Shown in pieces: positions 9,162 to 16,574 of a stretch of DNA of 64,000 nucleotides (position 1 is the stretch's first letter; every line of letters begins with the position of its first letter). Source of the stretch: an uncultured Litoreibacter sp. Lineage in GTDB: Bacteria; Pseudomonadota; Alphaproteobacteria; Rhodobacterales; Rhodobacteraceae. The stretch lies in the NCBI GenBank assembly GCA_947501685.1, contig CANMWQ010000001.1, positions 620,001-684,000 on the forward strand, in the 5' to 3' direction. A program made the position numbers and the translations under genes. The notes beneath the pieces are model-generated. The model made no database searches. It had not been told where the DNA came from and saw only the letters and a program-made list of their open reading frames with translations.

Positions 9162-10304
9162 TCAGAGGAGGGTATGTTTAACGTCGCTCAGCGTTTTCGT
9201 GCCAAGCTGGCCCATATTGGCGGCGAGATCTTTGGCGAGGATATCCGCCATATGGGCAGCACCTTTCGGTCCCAACGCCCCAAGCGCGTAATGCCAAGGG
9301 CGGCCCAGCATGATGAAATCCGCGCCAAGCGCAATGCCGCGCAAAATGTCGAGGCCGGTTTCAAAACCGCTATCGACGATCAGCGGCAAGGACGTAGCCT
9401 GTTTGATTGCAGGCAGGGTTTCGATTGTCGCAGGCCCTCCGTCAAATTGGCGGCCCGCATGGTTTGACACCCAAAGCGCGTCGACGCCTTCTTTTTCAAG
9501 CGCTTGCGCATCCTCGGGGCGGGAAATCCCTTTGACGATCAACGCCCCGTCCCATTCGGCGCGCAGCTTGCGCACGTAATCCCAATCCGGCGAGGTTCGG
9601 AGCAGGTAGCCTACATGCGCCGTCGAAGACCGCATGGTTTTGTCGAGCTGCACCTTTTCGGCATAGCCATCCATCATCTTCATGCGTGGCATGCCGGTTT
9701 TGCGGATGCCGTTGAGCCAGACCGGGCAAAGTGCTGCCTGCAGCGCCAGCCTTGGCGTCAGCTTTGGCGGCTGGGTCAATCCGCCTCGGGTCTGGCGCTC
9801 TCGCCTGCTGGCCACGGGCACGTCGACGGTCATGATCAGCGTGGTGAACCCAGCCCCCTTGGCGCGGGCCATCATATCGAGGCGGATCTCCGTGTCGCGC
9901 GGCGGGTACATTTGAAACCAGGCATGCTCCCCAAGATGCGGGGCCACATCCTCCGGCGTTTGGGTGGCGACGGTGGACATGGAATAGGGGATGTTCAGCT
10001 GCGCGCCTGCTTGTGCCAGCATCTGTTCCGCCCCCGGCCAGATCAGCCCGGACATGCCCACGGGTGCGATGCCAAAGGGCAGATCAAAGCGCTGCCCCAG
10101 AAAGCTGCGGCTCACATCTGGCGTGAACTCGCCATGCAGGACCGAGGGGCGAAACAGCACCTCGTCCAGCTTGTCGCGGTTGCGCTGCAAGGTGCGCTCA
10201 TTGCCGGTGGCGCTGTCGAGATACTCCCACACAAAATGCGGGATACGTTTGCGCGCGGCGCGGCGCAGGTCGGAAATGGCGGGGTATTTGGCGTGAAAAT
10301 CCAT
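9162..10304 (-). CDS. lldD: FMN-dependent L-lactate dehydrogenase / alpha-hydroxy-acid oxidase
   Basis: This 380-residue protein belongs to the FMN-dependent alpha-hydroxy-acid dehydrogenase family. The active-site signature SNHAGRQFDGGPATIE carries the catalytic histidine and the substrate-binding arginine. The C-terminal phosphate-binding region reads DSGFETGLDILRGIALGADF, followed by MLGRPW. Membrane-associated LldD oxidises L-lactate to pyruvate and passes electrons to the respiratory chain; a glycolate or mandelate substrate is possible. The ORF-track N-terminus (39 extra residues) is rejected because the family begins near MDFHAKYPAISDLR, at ATG 10304. It is divergent from uvrD with a 105-base gap. 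Confidence 0.88.
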   Translation of the reverse strand: MDFHAKYPAISDLRRAARKRIPHFVWEYLDSATGNERTLQRNRDKLDEVLFRPSVLHGEFTPDVSRSFLGQRFDLPFGIAPVGMSGLIWPGAEQMLAQAGAQLNIPYSMSTVATQTPEDVAPHLGEHAWFQMYPPRDTEIRLDMMARAKGAGFTTLIMTVDVPVASRRERQTRGGLTQPPKLTPRLALQAALCPVWLNGIRKTGMPRMKMMDGYAEKVQLDKTMRSSTAHVGYLLRTSPDWDYVRKLRAEWDGALIVKGISRPEDAQALEKEGVDALWVSNHAGRQFDGGPATIETLPAIKQATSLPLIVDSGFETGLDILRGIALGADFIMLGRPWHYALGALGPKGAAHMADILAKDLAANMGQLGTKTLSDVKHTLL

Positions 10305-10409
10305 GGCGTATCTTTGTCCGGGCAATCGAAACGCTTGTCCAGAGAAAGCTGTGGAACATATATAGAACACCTCTTTCCCTGCGGCGGGCTTGGCGCTATC
10401 TTGGCCGCC

Positions 10410-12809
10410 ATGAGCCAATCAGATGATTTCGACGCCTTCGAGGCCGCTTCCTCCGTCCCGCTGTCACAGCGCGCTTTTGGGGCGGCTGTGGCCTCCCGCG
10501 CGGCCCCGTATCTTGAGGGTCTGAACCCCGCGCAACGCGCCGCCGTGGAAACGCTGGACGGCCCCGTATTGATGCTGGCCGGCGCAGGCACCGGTAAAAC
10601 CCGCGCGTTGACGGCGCGGATCGCGCATTTGCTGACCACCGGGTCTGCGCGGCCCAATGAAATTCTGGCGGTGACCTTTACCAACAAAGCCGCCCGCGAG
10701 ATGAAAAACCGCGTCGGCAAATTGCTGGGCGAGCAGGTGGAGGGCGTGCCGTGGCTGGGCACGTTCCACTCCATCTGCGTGAAGCTCTTGCGCCGTCATG
10801 CCGAACTGGTGGGGCTGAAATCGAACTTCACCATTCTGGACACGGACGACCAGCTGCGGCTTTTGAAGCAATTGATCGCCGCCGAGGGCATTGACGACAA
10901 GCGCTGGCCCGCGCGGCAATTGGCCGGGCTGATTGACCAGTGGAAGAACCGCGCCTGGACGCCGCAAGCGCTGCCCGCCTCAGAGCATGGGGCCTATAAC
11001 AACCGGGGCGGCGAGTTTTACGACGCCTACCAGCAACGGCTGAAAACCCTGAACGCCGTCGATTTTGGCGACTTGCTGCTGCACATGGTGACGATCTTTC
11101 AAAATCACGACGACGTGCTGAAACAGTATCAGCGCTGGTTCAAGTACATCCTTGTGGACGAGTACCAAGATACCAACGTCGCGCAATATATGTGGCTGCG
11201 GCTTTTGGCCGCCGGGCACCGCAATATTTGCTGTGTGGGTGATGATGATCAGTCGATTTATGGCTGGCGTGGCGCAGAGGTGGGCAACATTTTGCGCTTC
11301 GAATCCGACTTTGAGGGCGCCAAAATTGTCAAATTGGAACAAAACTACCGTTCAACGGAGCATATTCTGGCCGCCGCCGCTGGCGTGATCGCGGCCAACA
11401 AAGGGCGGCTTGGAAAGACGCTGTTTACCGAAAGCGAGGGCGGCGAAAAGGTGCGTCTCATCGGCCATTGGGACGGTGACGAGGAGGCCCGCTGGATCGG
11501 CGACGAGATTGAGGCCATGCAGAGCGGCACGCGCGGAATGGGGCCAAAATCGCTCAACGACATGGCCATTCTGGTCCGCGCCTCGCATCAGATGCGCGCC
11601 TTTGAGGATCGCTTTCTGACCATTGGTCTGCCCTACCGCGTCATCGGCGGGCCGCGCTTTTATGAGCGGCTCGAAATTCGCGACGCCATGGCCTATTTCC
11701 GCCTCGCCGTCAGCCCTGAGGATGATCTGGCGTTCGAGCGGATCGTCAACACGCCCAAACGCGGGCTGGGAGACAAGGCGCAGCAAAAAATTCAGGTCTC
11801 TGCACGGGCCAACGGGGTCTCCTTGCATGAGGGTGCGCGGCTGCTTCTGATGTCAAACGGGCTCGGCGGCAAGGGCGCGGTTGAGCTGCAAAAGCTGGTC
11901 GATGGCATTGATCGGTGGTCCGCACAGGTGCGCGGGGAGGCGGACACCCATATCGAGCTGGCGGAGATGATGCTGGAGGAGTCCGGCTATACCGAGATGT
12001 GGCAAAACGACAAAACCCCCGACGCGCCGGGGCGGCTGGACAACCTCAAAGAGCTGATCAAGGCCCTTGAAGGCTTTGAAAACCTGCAAGGTTTTCTGGA
12101 GCATATCAGCCTTGTCATGGACAATGACACAGAAGCCGCGGGGGAGCAGGTCTCTATCATGACCTTGCACGGGGCCAAGGGGCTGGAATTTCCCGCCGTG
12201 TTCCTGCCGGGCTGGGAGGACGGGCTGTTCCCCTCGCAACGCTCCATGGATGAAAGCGGGCTGAAGGGCCTCGAGGAGGAACGCAGGCTCGCCTATGTCG
12301 GCATCACGCGGGCCGAAGAGGTTTGCACGATTTCTTTTGCAGGCAACCGCAGGGTCTACGGCCAATGGCAGTCGCAACTGCCTTCGCGCTTTATTGACGA
12401 GCTGCCAGAGGCGCATGTGGAAATTCTCACGCCGCCGGGGCTTTATGGCCATCAGGGCGGGATGATGGCGCAGGCCAGCCCTGATTTGCAGGCCCTGTCG
12501 GAGAGCGATTTGCACGACAAGGCGGCCTCGGCCAACGTCTATAACTCCCCCGGCTGGCGGCGCTTGCAGGAGCGTCAGGGTCAACGTGGCATGGGCCAGC
12601 CGCGTGAAAGCAAGAACATGGTGATCGACGCGCAGGCGGTCTCCAGCTTCACCACCGGGGAGCGGGTGTTTCACCAGAAATTCGGCTATGGCACGGTGGA
12701 TGCCATCGAAGGCGACAAGCTGGACATCGCCTTTGACAAAGCTGGCACCAAGAAGGTGGTTGGCAAGTTTCTGGTCGCCGCAGACAGCGCGGGGGATGTG
12801 CCGTTTTGA
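10410..12809 (+). CDS. uvrD: UvrD/PcrA-type superfamily 1 DNA helicase
   Basis: This 799-residue ATP-dependent 3'-5' helicase acts in nucleotide excision and mismatch repair. Motifs appear in order: LNPAQRAAVETLDGPVLMLA (Q motif side), Walker A AGAGTGKTRAL, Walker B VDEYQDTN, motif III DDDQSIYGWRGAEVG, motif IV QNYRST, motif V TLHGAKGLEFPAVFLPGWE and motif VI RRLAYVGITRAEE. The C-terminal segment GERVFHQKFGYGTVDAIEGD is a Tudor-like UvrD/PcrA tail. The ORF-track start at 9504 reads through antisense lldD; ATG 10410 gives the family N-terminus. Confidence 0.95.
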   Translation: MSQSDDFDAFEAASSVPLSQRAFGAAVASRAAPYLEGLNPAQRAAVETLDGPVLMLAGAGTGKTRALTARIAHLLTTGSARPNEILAVTFTNKAAREMKNRVGKLLGEQVEGVPWLGTFHSICVKLLRRHAELVGLKSNFTILDTDDQLRLLKQLIAAEGIDDKRWPARQLAGLIDQWKNRAWTPQALPASEHGAYNNRGGEFYDAYQQRLKTLNAVDFGDLLLHMVTIFQNHDDVLKQYQRWFKYILVDEYQDTNVAQYMWLRLLAAGHRNICCVGDDDQSIYGWRGAEVGNILRFESDFEGAKIVKLEQNYRSTEHILAAAAGVIAANKGRLGKTLFTESEGGEKVRLIGHWDGDEEARWIGDEIEAMQSGTRGMGPKSLNDMAILVRASHQMRAFEDRFLTIGLPYRVIGGPRFYERLEIRDAMAYFRLAVSPEDDLAFERIVNTPKRGLGDKAQQKIQVSARANGVSLHEGARLLLMSNGLGGKGAVELQKLVDGIDRWSAQVRGEADTHIELAEMMLEESGYTEMWQNDKTPDAPGRLDNLKELIKALEGFENLQGFLEHISLVMDNDTEAAGEQVSIMTLHGAKGLEFPAVFLPGWEDGLFPSQRSMDESGLKGLEEERRLAYVGITRAEEVCTISFAGNRRVYGQWQSQLPSRFIDELPEAHVEILTPPGLYGHQGGMMAQASPDLQALSESDLHDKAASANVYNSPGWRRLQERQGQRGMGQPRESKNMVIDAQAVSSFTTGERVFHQKFGYGTVDAIEGDKLDIAFDKAGTKKVVGKFLVAADSAGDVPF

Positions 12810-13270
12810 CCTATCACGTGACAAAATCACAAAAACTGAGCCTGCTTTTTTTGCGTGTCGCCACCGGGTTCTTGCTGATCTGGATCGGGCTCCGGCGGAT
12901 CGTCAACGGCTCCGCCCCGGGCGCGTTGCGCGACCTTGTGGAGCTGGGAGACGCCGCGACAAATGCGCTGGGTTACGCCGCGGGCGGCATTCAGCTGGCC
13001 ATCGGGGTTTTCTGCGTCATTGGCCTGTGGCGACGCGTGGTGTTGCCGCTGCAAGCGCTGATCCACGGGTTCACGGCGGCCAGCGTCTGGTGGGCGATCA
13101 TCGACCCCTATCGCTGGTATATCTCAGGCGTAGACCGGATCGTGTTCAACAGCCACGTCTTCTACCCCACGATCATCACTTTCGCCGCCTGCCTGCTGCT
13201 GATCGCGTTTCGGCGCATGGATCATTTCAGCGTGGACCACATGCGGGCTCAGCCCGACAGCACCGGGTAG
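12806..13270 (+). CDS. small integral membrane protein, possibly DoxX-like
   Basis: The 154-residue frame opens with a TTG overlapping the uvrD stop; a GTG at 12818 is an equally good start. Four hydrophobic segments can be seen: LSLLFLRVATGFLLIWIGL, NALGYAAGGIQLAIGVFCVI, a segment beginning VVLPLQALIHGFTAASVWW, and TIITFAACLLLIAF. The pattern and the opening FLRVATGFLLIWIGL recall DoxX-type membrane proteins, but this is only a likeness. The overlap suggests translational coupling to uvrD. Its 3' end overlaps the convergent lysE-type gene by 22 bases. Confidence 0.7.
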   Translation: MTYHVTKSQKLSLLFLRVATGFLLIWIGLRRIVNGSAPGALRDLVELGDAATNALGYAAGGIQLAIGVFCVIGLWRRVVLPLQALIHGFTAASVWWAIIDPYRWYISGVDRIVFNSHVFYPTIITFAACLLLIAFRRMDHFSVDHMRAQPDSTG

Positions 13271-13842
13271 AGCGAGGCTACGAGCAGCGCGGCCATCAGC
13301 CAGTTGAAGGCGCGCAGCCGTGCCGGATTGGTCAAAATACGCCGCAATTGCAGTCCCATGAGAGCCCAAATGCTGATCGACGGCCCGTTCACCACCCCAA
13401 AGATCAGCGCAACCAGTCCCGCCGCCCAGACCGAGCTGCCAAGGCTGTAGACCGTCACCGCCGTCAGCGCCATCGCCCAGGCCTTCGGGTTCACCCATTG
13501 AAAGGCGGCCGCCTGCAAAAAGGTCATTGGCGTGCCCGCGGCCTCGCCCTTTTTGGGGGGTGCCGCATTGGCGATCTTCCAGGCAAGCCAGCACATATAG
13601 ACCACGCTCACCACTTTGAGCACGTTATGCAGGGCAGGGTAGGTCTCGAAGATCTGGGCCAGACCGAGCCCCACTAGAAACACCATCAGCATGAATCCCA
13701 GCGAGATCCCCAGCATATGCGGGATGGACCGCCAGAACCCAAAATTCGCGCCTGACGCCATCACCATCAGGTTGTTGGGCCCCGGTGTGATTGAGGAGAC
13801 GAAGGCAAAGCCGGTCAGGCCAATGAGAATCTCGGTATTCAT
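13249..13842 (-). CDS. LysE/RhtB family amino-acid exporter
   Basis: This 197-residue inner-membrane protein has the LysE signature near the N-terminus (FAFVSSITPGPNNLMVMASG, about residues 13-32) and about six hydrophobic segments. Family members export amino acids such as lysine, threonine or homoserine lactones. The ATG at 13842 is chosen because family proteins begin MNTEI-like, and the upstream 10 residues in the ORF track are unsupported. It is divergent from an Lrp/AsnC regulator with an 82-base gap, the usual arrangement for regulator-controlled export, so it is probably controlled by that neighbour. Confidence 0.92.
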   Translation of the reverse strand: MNTEILIGLTGFAFVSSITPGPNNLMVMASGANFGFWRSIPHMLGISLGFMLMVFLVGLGLAQIFETYPALHNVLKVVSVVYMCWLAWKIANAAPPKKGEAAGTPMTFLQAAAFQWVNPKAWAMALTAVTVYSLGSSVWAAGLVALIFGVVNGPSISIWALMGLQLRRILTNPARLRAFNWLMAALLVASLYPVLSG

Positions 13843-13924
13843 ACACGCAACCCTAGGCCGCATGAGCCGCATCTAAATTGCGTTCTTGCGCGCGCCTGTC
13901 AAAAAATTGCAACTTGGCGGCGTC

Positions 13925-14368
13925 ATGGATCAGATAAACGAAAAAATATTGCAAGAACTGTCGCGCGACGGGCGGCTCAGCAACCTTGAGCTGTCGGAGC
14001 GCGTCGGCCTGTCGCCCTCCGCCTGTTTGCGGCGCGTGCAGGAACTGGAGCGGCGCGGGGTCATCAAAGGCTACCGCGCGGTGCTGGACCGCGACAAAAT
14101 GGGCGCGGGCTTTGTGGCCTATATCGCGGTGGGGCTGTCGGATCATTCCAAGGCCAGCCAGGAGGCGTTCGAGCGCTCCATCGGGCGGGCCAGCGAGGTG
14201 CGCGAATGCCATAACATCACCGGAACCGTGGAATATATGCTGCGCGTCGAATGCGCAGACTTGCCCAGCTATAAGCATTTTCACACTGAAATTCTGGGCG
14301 TCCTGCCACAGGTCAGCGCGATCACCAGCTATATTGTAATGGGGTCTCCCAAGGACGAGCGGGCGTAG
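13925..14368 (+). CDS. Lrp/AsnC family transcriptional regulator
   Basis: This 147-residue protein has an N-terminal helix-turn-helix (ILQELSRDGRLSNLELSERV, then GLSPSACLRRV, about residues 7-37) and a C-terminal RAM/ligand-binding domain (GFVAYIAVGL to ITSYIVMG). Lrp-type proteins bind amino acids and control transport and catabolism genes. ATG 13925 (MDQINEKI) matches the family N-terminus better than the ORF-track start at 13886. Its divergent partner is a LysE-type exporter, its likely target. Its 3' end faces the terminator of the minus-strand CcsR array. Confidence 0.92.
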   Translation: MDQINEKILQELSRDGRLSNLELSERVGLSPSACLRRVQELERRGVIKGYRAVLDRDKMGAGFVAYIAVGLSDHSKASQEAFERSIGRASEVRECHNITGTVEYMLRVECADLPSYKHFHTEILGVLPQVSAITSYIVMGSPKDERA

Positions 14369-14373
14369 GGGCG

Positions 14374-14409
14374 AAAAAAAACGGTGACACCGGGAGGAGG
14401 TGCCACCGT
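14374..14409 (-). terminator. intrinsic terminator ending the CcsR array
   Basis: On the minus strand the stem ACGGTG-G-CACC/GGTG-T-CACCGT encloses a TCCTCCC loop and is followed by eight T residues (14381-14374). The last CcsR stem-loop therefore doubles as the Rho-independent terminator of the transcript. Confidence 0.88.
14381..14409 (-). ncRNA. ccsR4: CcsR-type sRNA stem-loop 4 (terminator copy)
   Basis: This 29-nt hairpin has a 6-bp outer stem (ACGGTG/CACCGT), one mismatch, and a 4-bp inner stem (CACC/GGTG) closing a TCCTCCC loop. Counting the flanking C, the loop shows CCTCCTCCC, the defining motif of the CcsR (cuckoo) sRNAs of Rhodobacter sphaeroides, which act in one-carbon metabolism and oxidative stress control. 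It is the last of four copies on the minus strand after a DUF1127 gene, and the T-run follows it. Confidence 0.82.
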
Positions 14410-14419
14410 CTCTTATCAG

Positions 14420-14458
14420 TACGGTCCATCCACAAGGGAGGAGGAGGGTTGGACCGTA
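14420..14458 (-). ncRNA. ccsR3: CcsR-type sRNA stem-loop 3
   Basis: On the minus strand a perfect 9-bp stem TACGGTCCA/TGGACCGTA closes a large loop containing CCCTCCTCCTCCC. The motif lies in the loop, exposed for pairing with purine-rich (Shine-Dalgarno-like) targets. Spacing to the neighbouring copies is about 40-44 bases. It is part of the four-unit array described for the DUF1127 locus. Confidence 0.82.
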
Positions 14459-14462
14459 GGGT

Positions 14463-14496
14463 GCGACGCGCTCTGGGAGGAGGATGAGCGTGCCGC
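14463..14496 (-). ncRNA. ccsR2: CcsR-type sRNA stem-loop 2
   Basis: On the minus strand the stem consists of GCGGC paired with GTCGC (one G-U), an A-C mismatch, then CGCTC/GAGCG, closing the loop ATCCTCCTCCCA. The loop holds the complete CCTCCTCCC motif. The G-U pair forms only when the minus strand is transcribed, which supports that strand as the RNA. Confidence 0.82.
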
Positions 14497-14500
14497 GATA

Positions 14501-14543
14501 TTGCGCCGGGCCATCAATCGGGAGGAAATCGGGCCGGGCGCAA
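14501..14543 (-). ncRNA. ccsR1: CcsR-type sRNA stem-loop 1 (degenerate motif)
   Basis: On the minus strand TTGCGCC pairs with GGCGCAA, then a C-C mismatch, then GGCC/GGCC, closing a 19-base loop with TTTCCTCCCGA. The loop keeps only CCTCCC, so this copy has a shortened motif. It begins 5 bases after the DUF1127 stop codon, the position of the first CcsR in Rhodobacter sphaeroides. Confidence 0.75.
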
Positions 14544-14548
14544 ATCTC

Positions 14549-14755
14549 TTAATTCAGATACGCAGCCTCATAGGCGATGCGTTTGATCTCGCTGCGGTGA
14601 ATGCCCAGATCGGCCAGTTCGCGGCCAGACAGGTTGTTCAGCTCTTCAACGGTGCTGCGGTATACTTTCCGACGTGTCGCACGATCCAGCACATCGGCAA
14701 TGACTGCGCGGACACGGTCAGCGAAGCCGTTTTGTGTTGCGGAGATGTAAGCCAT
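14549..14755 (-). CDS. ccaF1: DUF1127 small RNA-binding protein, CcaF1-like
   Basis: This 68-residue protein ends in a DUF1127 domain (EELNNLSGRELADLGIHRSE, then IKRIAYEAAY, about residues 39-66). In Rhodobacter sphaeroides the DUF1127 protein CcaF1 is encoded directly upstream of four CcsR sRNAs, binds RNA and affects sRNA maturation. The same order appears here: the gene is followed on the minus strand by four hairpins with CCTCC-rich loops. ATG 14755 is preceded by GGAAAG, and the longer ORF-track start has no support. The name rests on family and synteny, not on a search. Confidence 0.85.
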   Translation of the reverse strand: MAYISATQNGFADRVRAVIADVLDRATRRKVYRSTVEELNNLSGRELADLGIHRSEIKRIAYEAAYLN

Positions 14756-14829
14756 ATTACTTTCCTTTGCTTCGGTTAAGCGGTTCGGGCTGTCCCGGAG
14801 GCCGCGGTGTTCTCTTCTGTTGTGATCAA

Positions 14830-14857
14830 TATGTAGGAAGATGCTGCGCTGCCGCAA
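14830..14857 (-). promoter_or_regulatory. candidate promoter of the ccaF1-CcsR transcript
   Basis: On the minus strand TTGCGG (14857-14852) and TACATA (14835-14830) are separated by 16 bases. This places a start about 65-70 bases before the ccaF1 ATG. In Rhodobacter sphaeroides this transcript depends on RpoHI/RpoHII, whose promoters have TTG-type -35 boxes. The assignment is by eye only. Confidence 0.3.
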
Positions 14858-14977
14858 TAGCTCTTTGATCAATGCTGCTATGCAGCAATTGCATGGCTTA
14901 AGTCTTTGTTTTTTATGGTTAACCCAAGGGCAATTTCCTGCCAAATTGCCTCAATTCTGAGCGGGATACGAACATTT

Positions 14978-14993
14978 GTGACGTTTACGTCAC
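14978..14993. promoter_or_regulatory. 16-bp perfect palindrome, possible operator
   Basis: GTGACGT-TT-ACGTCAC has two perfect 7-base arms with a 2-base spacer. It lies in the 349-base gap between the divergent ccaF1 and apbC genes, 112 bases before apbC. The rest of this gap holds the ccaF1 promoter candidate and no other gene. The binding protein is unknown. Confidence 0.5.
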
Positions 14994-15104
14994 CCTGTCG
15001 CCCTTGAATTAAAGCCCTTTCGCCTGCGCAAAGCGCCGCACGGGGTTGTCCTTGGGCAAGATGGTCTTCAATTAGGCAGGACCAGAACAAAGCGAGGCGC
15101 GCGC

Positions 15105-16211
15105 ATGACCCCGACACAAGAGCAGATTTTGGCGGCCCTGAGCAGTTTGGGCCTGCCGGATGGCGGAAACCTTGTCTCGCGCGACATGATCCGGGCACTC
15201 TCCATTGACGGCGGTACAGTGCGCTTTGTGATTGAAGTCTCGCCTGACCTGGCCCCGAAATTCACAGGTGTGCGCGACGCAGCGCAAGCCATCGTCAGCC
15301 GCGTGGAGGGGGTCGAGAGCGTCTCAGCCGTGCTGACAGCTCACGGGCCCGCCGCCAAACCTGCCGCCAAACCGAGCGCGCCCCCGCCGGATCTGGACGG
15401 TGCCAAGCCTGCGCTTAAGATTGGCGGCCACCCAACTCCGCAAGCCGAGGCCACCAAACCCTCCGGCGTGGACCGCATCGTGGCCATTGCCTCTGGCAAG
15501 GGCGGGGTGGGCAAATCCACCTTGTCCTCCAACCTCGCCGTGGCGCTGGCCAAACAGGGCCGCAAGGTCGGGCTTCTGGATGCCGATATATATGGGCCGT
15601 CCCAGCCCCGCATGATGGGCGTGTCCGAGCGCCCGAAATCCCCGGACGGTAAAACCATCATCCCGCTGACTGCCCATGGCGTCACCATGATGAGCATCGG
15701 CTTGATGATGGACCCCGACAAGGCGGTGGTCTGGCGCGGCCCCATGCTGATGGGCGCGCTGCAACAGATGATGGGGCAGGTGGAGTGGGGCGAGCTCGAT
15801 ATCCTGCTGGTCGATTTGCCGCCCGGCACGGGCGACGTGCAACTGACGCTCTGCACAAAGACGCAGCTGACCGGGGCCATTGTGGTCTCCACCCCGCAGG
15901 ACGTCGCCCTTCTGGACGCGCGCAAGGCGCTCGACATGTTCAGGACGCTGCACACCCCGGTTCTGGGCCTCGTCGAGAACATGTCTCACTATATATGTCC
16001 GACCTGCGGCACGCAGGCGCATATCTTTGGCCATGGCGGCGTCGCCGCTGAGGCCAAGACGCTGGGTCTGCCTTTCTTGGGTGAAATCCCGCTTGAGCTG
16101 GACATCCGGCTGGCAGGCGACAGCGGCACGCCGATTGCGGCGGGGCAAAGCGCTGTGGCGCAGGCCTATGCCGATTTGGCCCAGCGGCTGGTCGATGGCG
16201 GCATGGCCTAA
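15105..16211 (+). CDS. apbC: Mrp/NBP35 (ApbC) family iron-sulfur cluster carrier ATPase
   Basis: This 368-residue protein has an N-terminal MIP18/DUF59-like domain (about residues 1-85), a proline/alanine linker, and a P-loop ATPase domain with deviant Walker [18 protein letters not shown] (about residues 127-143). The C-terminal pair CPTC (in [13 protein letters not shown]) is the dimer-bridging Fe-S site of ApbC/Mrp. Such proteins carry Fe-S clusters to target apoproteins. It starts at ATG 15105 and ends before the control region of the dcw cluster; no terminator stronger than the short stem GCGGGC/GCCCGC (16263-16286) was seen. Confidence 0.93.
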   Translation: MTPTQEQILAALSSLGLPDGGNLVSRDMIRALSIDGGTVRFVIEVSPDLAPKFTGVRDAAQAIVSRVEGVESVSAVLTAHGPAAKPAAKPSAPPPDLDGAKPALKIGGHPTPQAEATKPSGVDRIVAIASGKGGVGKSTLSSNLAVALAKQGRKVGLLDADIYGPSQPRMMGVSERPKSPDGKTIIPLTAHGVTMMSIGLMMDPDKAVVWRGPMLMGALQQMMGQVEWGELDILLVDLPPGTGDVQLTLCTKTQLTGAIVVSTPQDVALLDARKALDMFRTLHTPVLGLVENMSHYICPTCGTQAHIFGHGGVAAEAKTLGLPFLGEIPLELDIRLAGDSGTPIAAGQSAVAQAYADLAQRLVDGGMA

Positions 16212-16286
16212 GCGCGCTTTCCCTCTCTATAGAGTAGGTGATCCACCGCCGCCGATAGGTGCGCGGGCAGGCGGGGTTTGGCCCGC

Positions 16287-16311
16287 TTAACCACAGCTTT
16301 CCTGTGGATAA
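16287..16311. promoter_or_regulatory. convergent DnaA-box pair upstream of mraZ
   Basis: TTAACCACA at 16287-16295 faces TGTGGATAA at 16303-16311. The latter is the exact reverse complement of the consensus DnaA box TTATCCACA, and the former differs by one base. Together they form a hairpin with CCACAG/CTGTGG arms, so a role as the apbC terminator is an alternative. Confidence 0.45.
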
Positions 16312-16321
16312 CTTGATCTGC

Positions 16322-16413
16322 GAATCAAAATGACTCAAAAAGAGGTGATTCGTTGGGCCGGGATGGTCTGGCCCCATCGAAAATATCCGCTGGTCAGGGA
16401 AAATTTGGGATTC
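16322..16413. promoter_or_regulatory. cluster of four GANTC (CcrM-type) methylation sites
   Basis: GAATC (16322), GACTC (16332), GATTC (16347) and GATTC (16409) occur within 92 bases. Random expectation for GANTC is about one site per 256 bases. CcrM methylates this site in alphaproteobacteria and links promoter state to the cell cycle. Confidence 0.45.
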
Positions 16414-16430
16414 CATGGGAATTTATGTGA
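16396..16430 (+). promoter_or_regulatory. MraZ-box array, forward orientation
   Basis: AGGGA (16396), TGGGA (16406), TGGGA (16416) and TGTGA (16426) follow one another at exactly 10-base intervals. MraZ is known to bind TGGGN repeats separated by 5-base spacers, which gives this period. The two central boxes are exact and the outer two are degenerate. Confidence 0.6.
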
Positions 16431-16514
16431 AAAAAGTTCAACACAATATCTAGTGGAGGGCGGGTGCGCCAACCGCAACCACGGCCACAAATCTCTCATT
16501 TCCGTGAACAAGTT

Positions 16515-16568
16515 CCCATTGTTACCCATCTAGGCCCATAAATTTCCATTGCTTCCCATATTTCCCCG
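16515..16568 (-). promoter_or_regulatory. MraZ-box array, reverse orientation (six boxes)
   Basis: CCCA, CCCA, CCCA, TCCA, CCCA and CCCG begin at 16515, 16525, 16535, 16545, 16555 and 16565, exactly 10 bases apart. Read on the minus strand these are TGGG boxes at the 5+5 base period recognised by MraZ. They lie directly before the inferred start of the mraZ leader, so the MraZ product encoded downstream probably represses its own operon here. Confidence 0.8.
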
Positions 16569-16574
16569 TGTCAC

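Noticed and set aside
14384-14779. 131-residue + strand ORF across the CcsR array
   Set aside because: It runs through the four hairpins and antisense to the DUF1127 gene; the minus-strand reading explains the sequence better.
16287-16311. DnaA-box pair as a replication origin
   Set aside because: Only two boxes are present, there is no AT-rich unwinding element, and origin-linked genes such as dnaA or hemE are not nearby.
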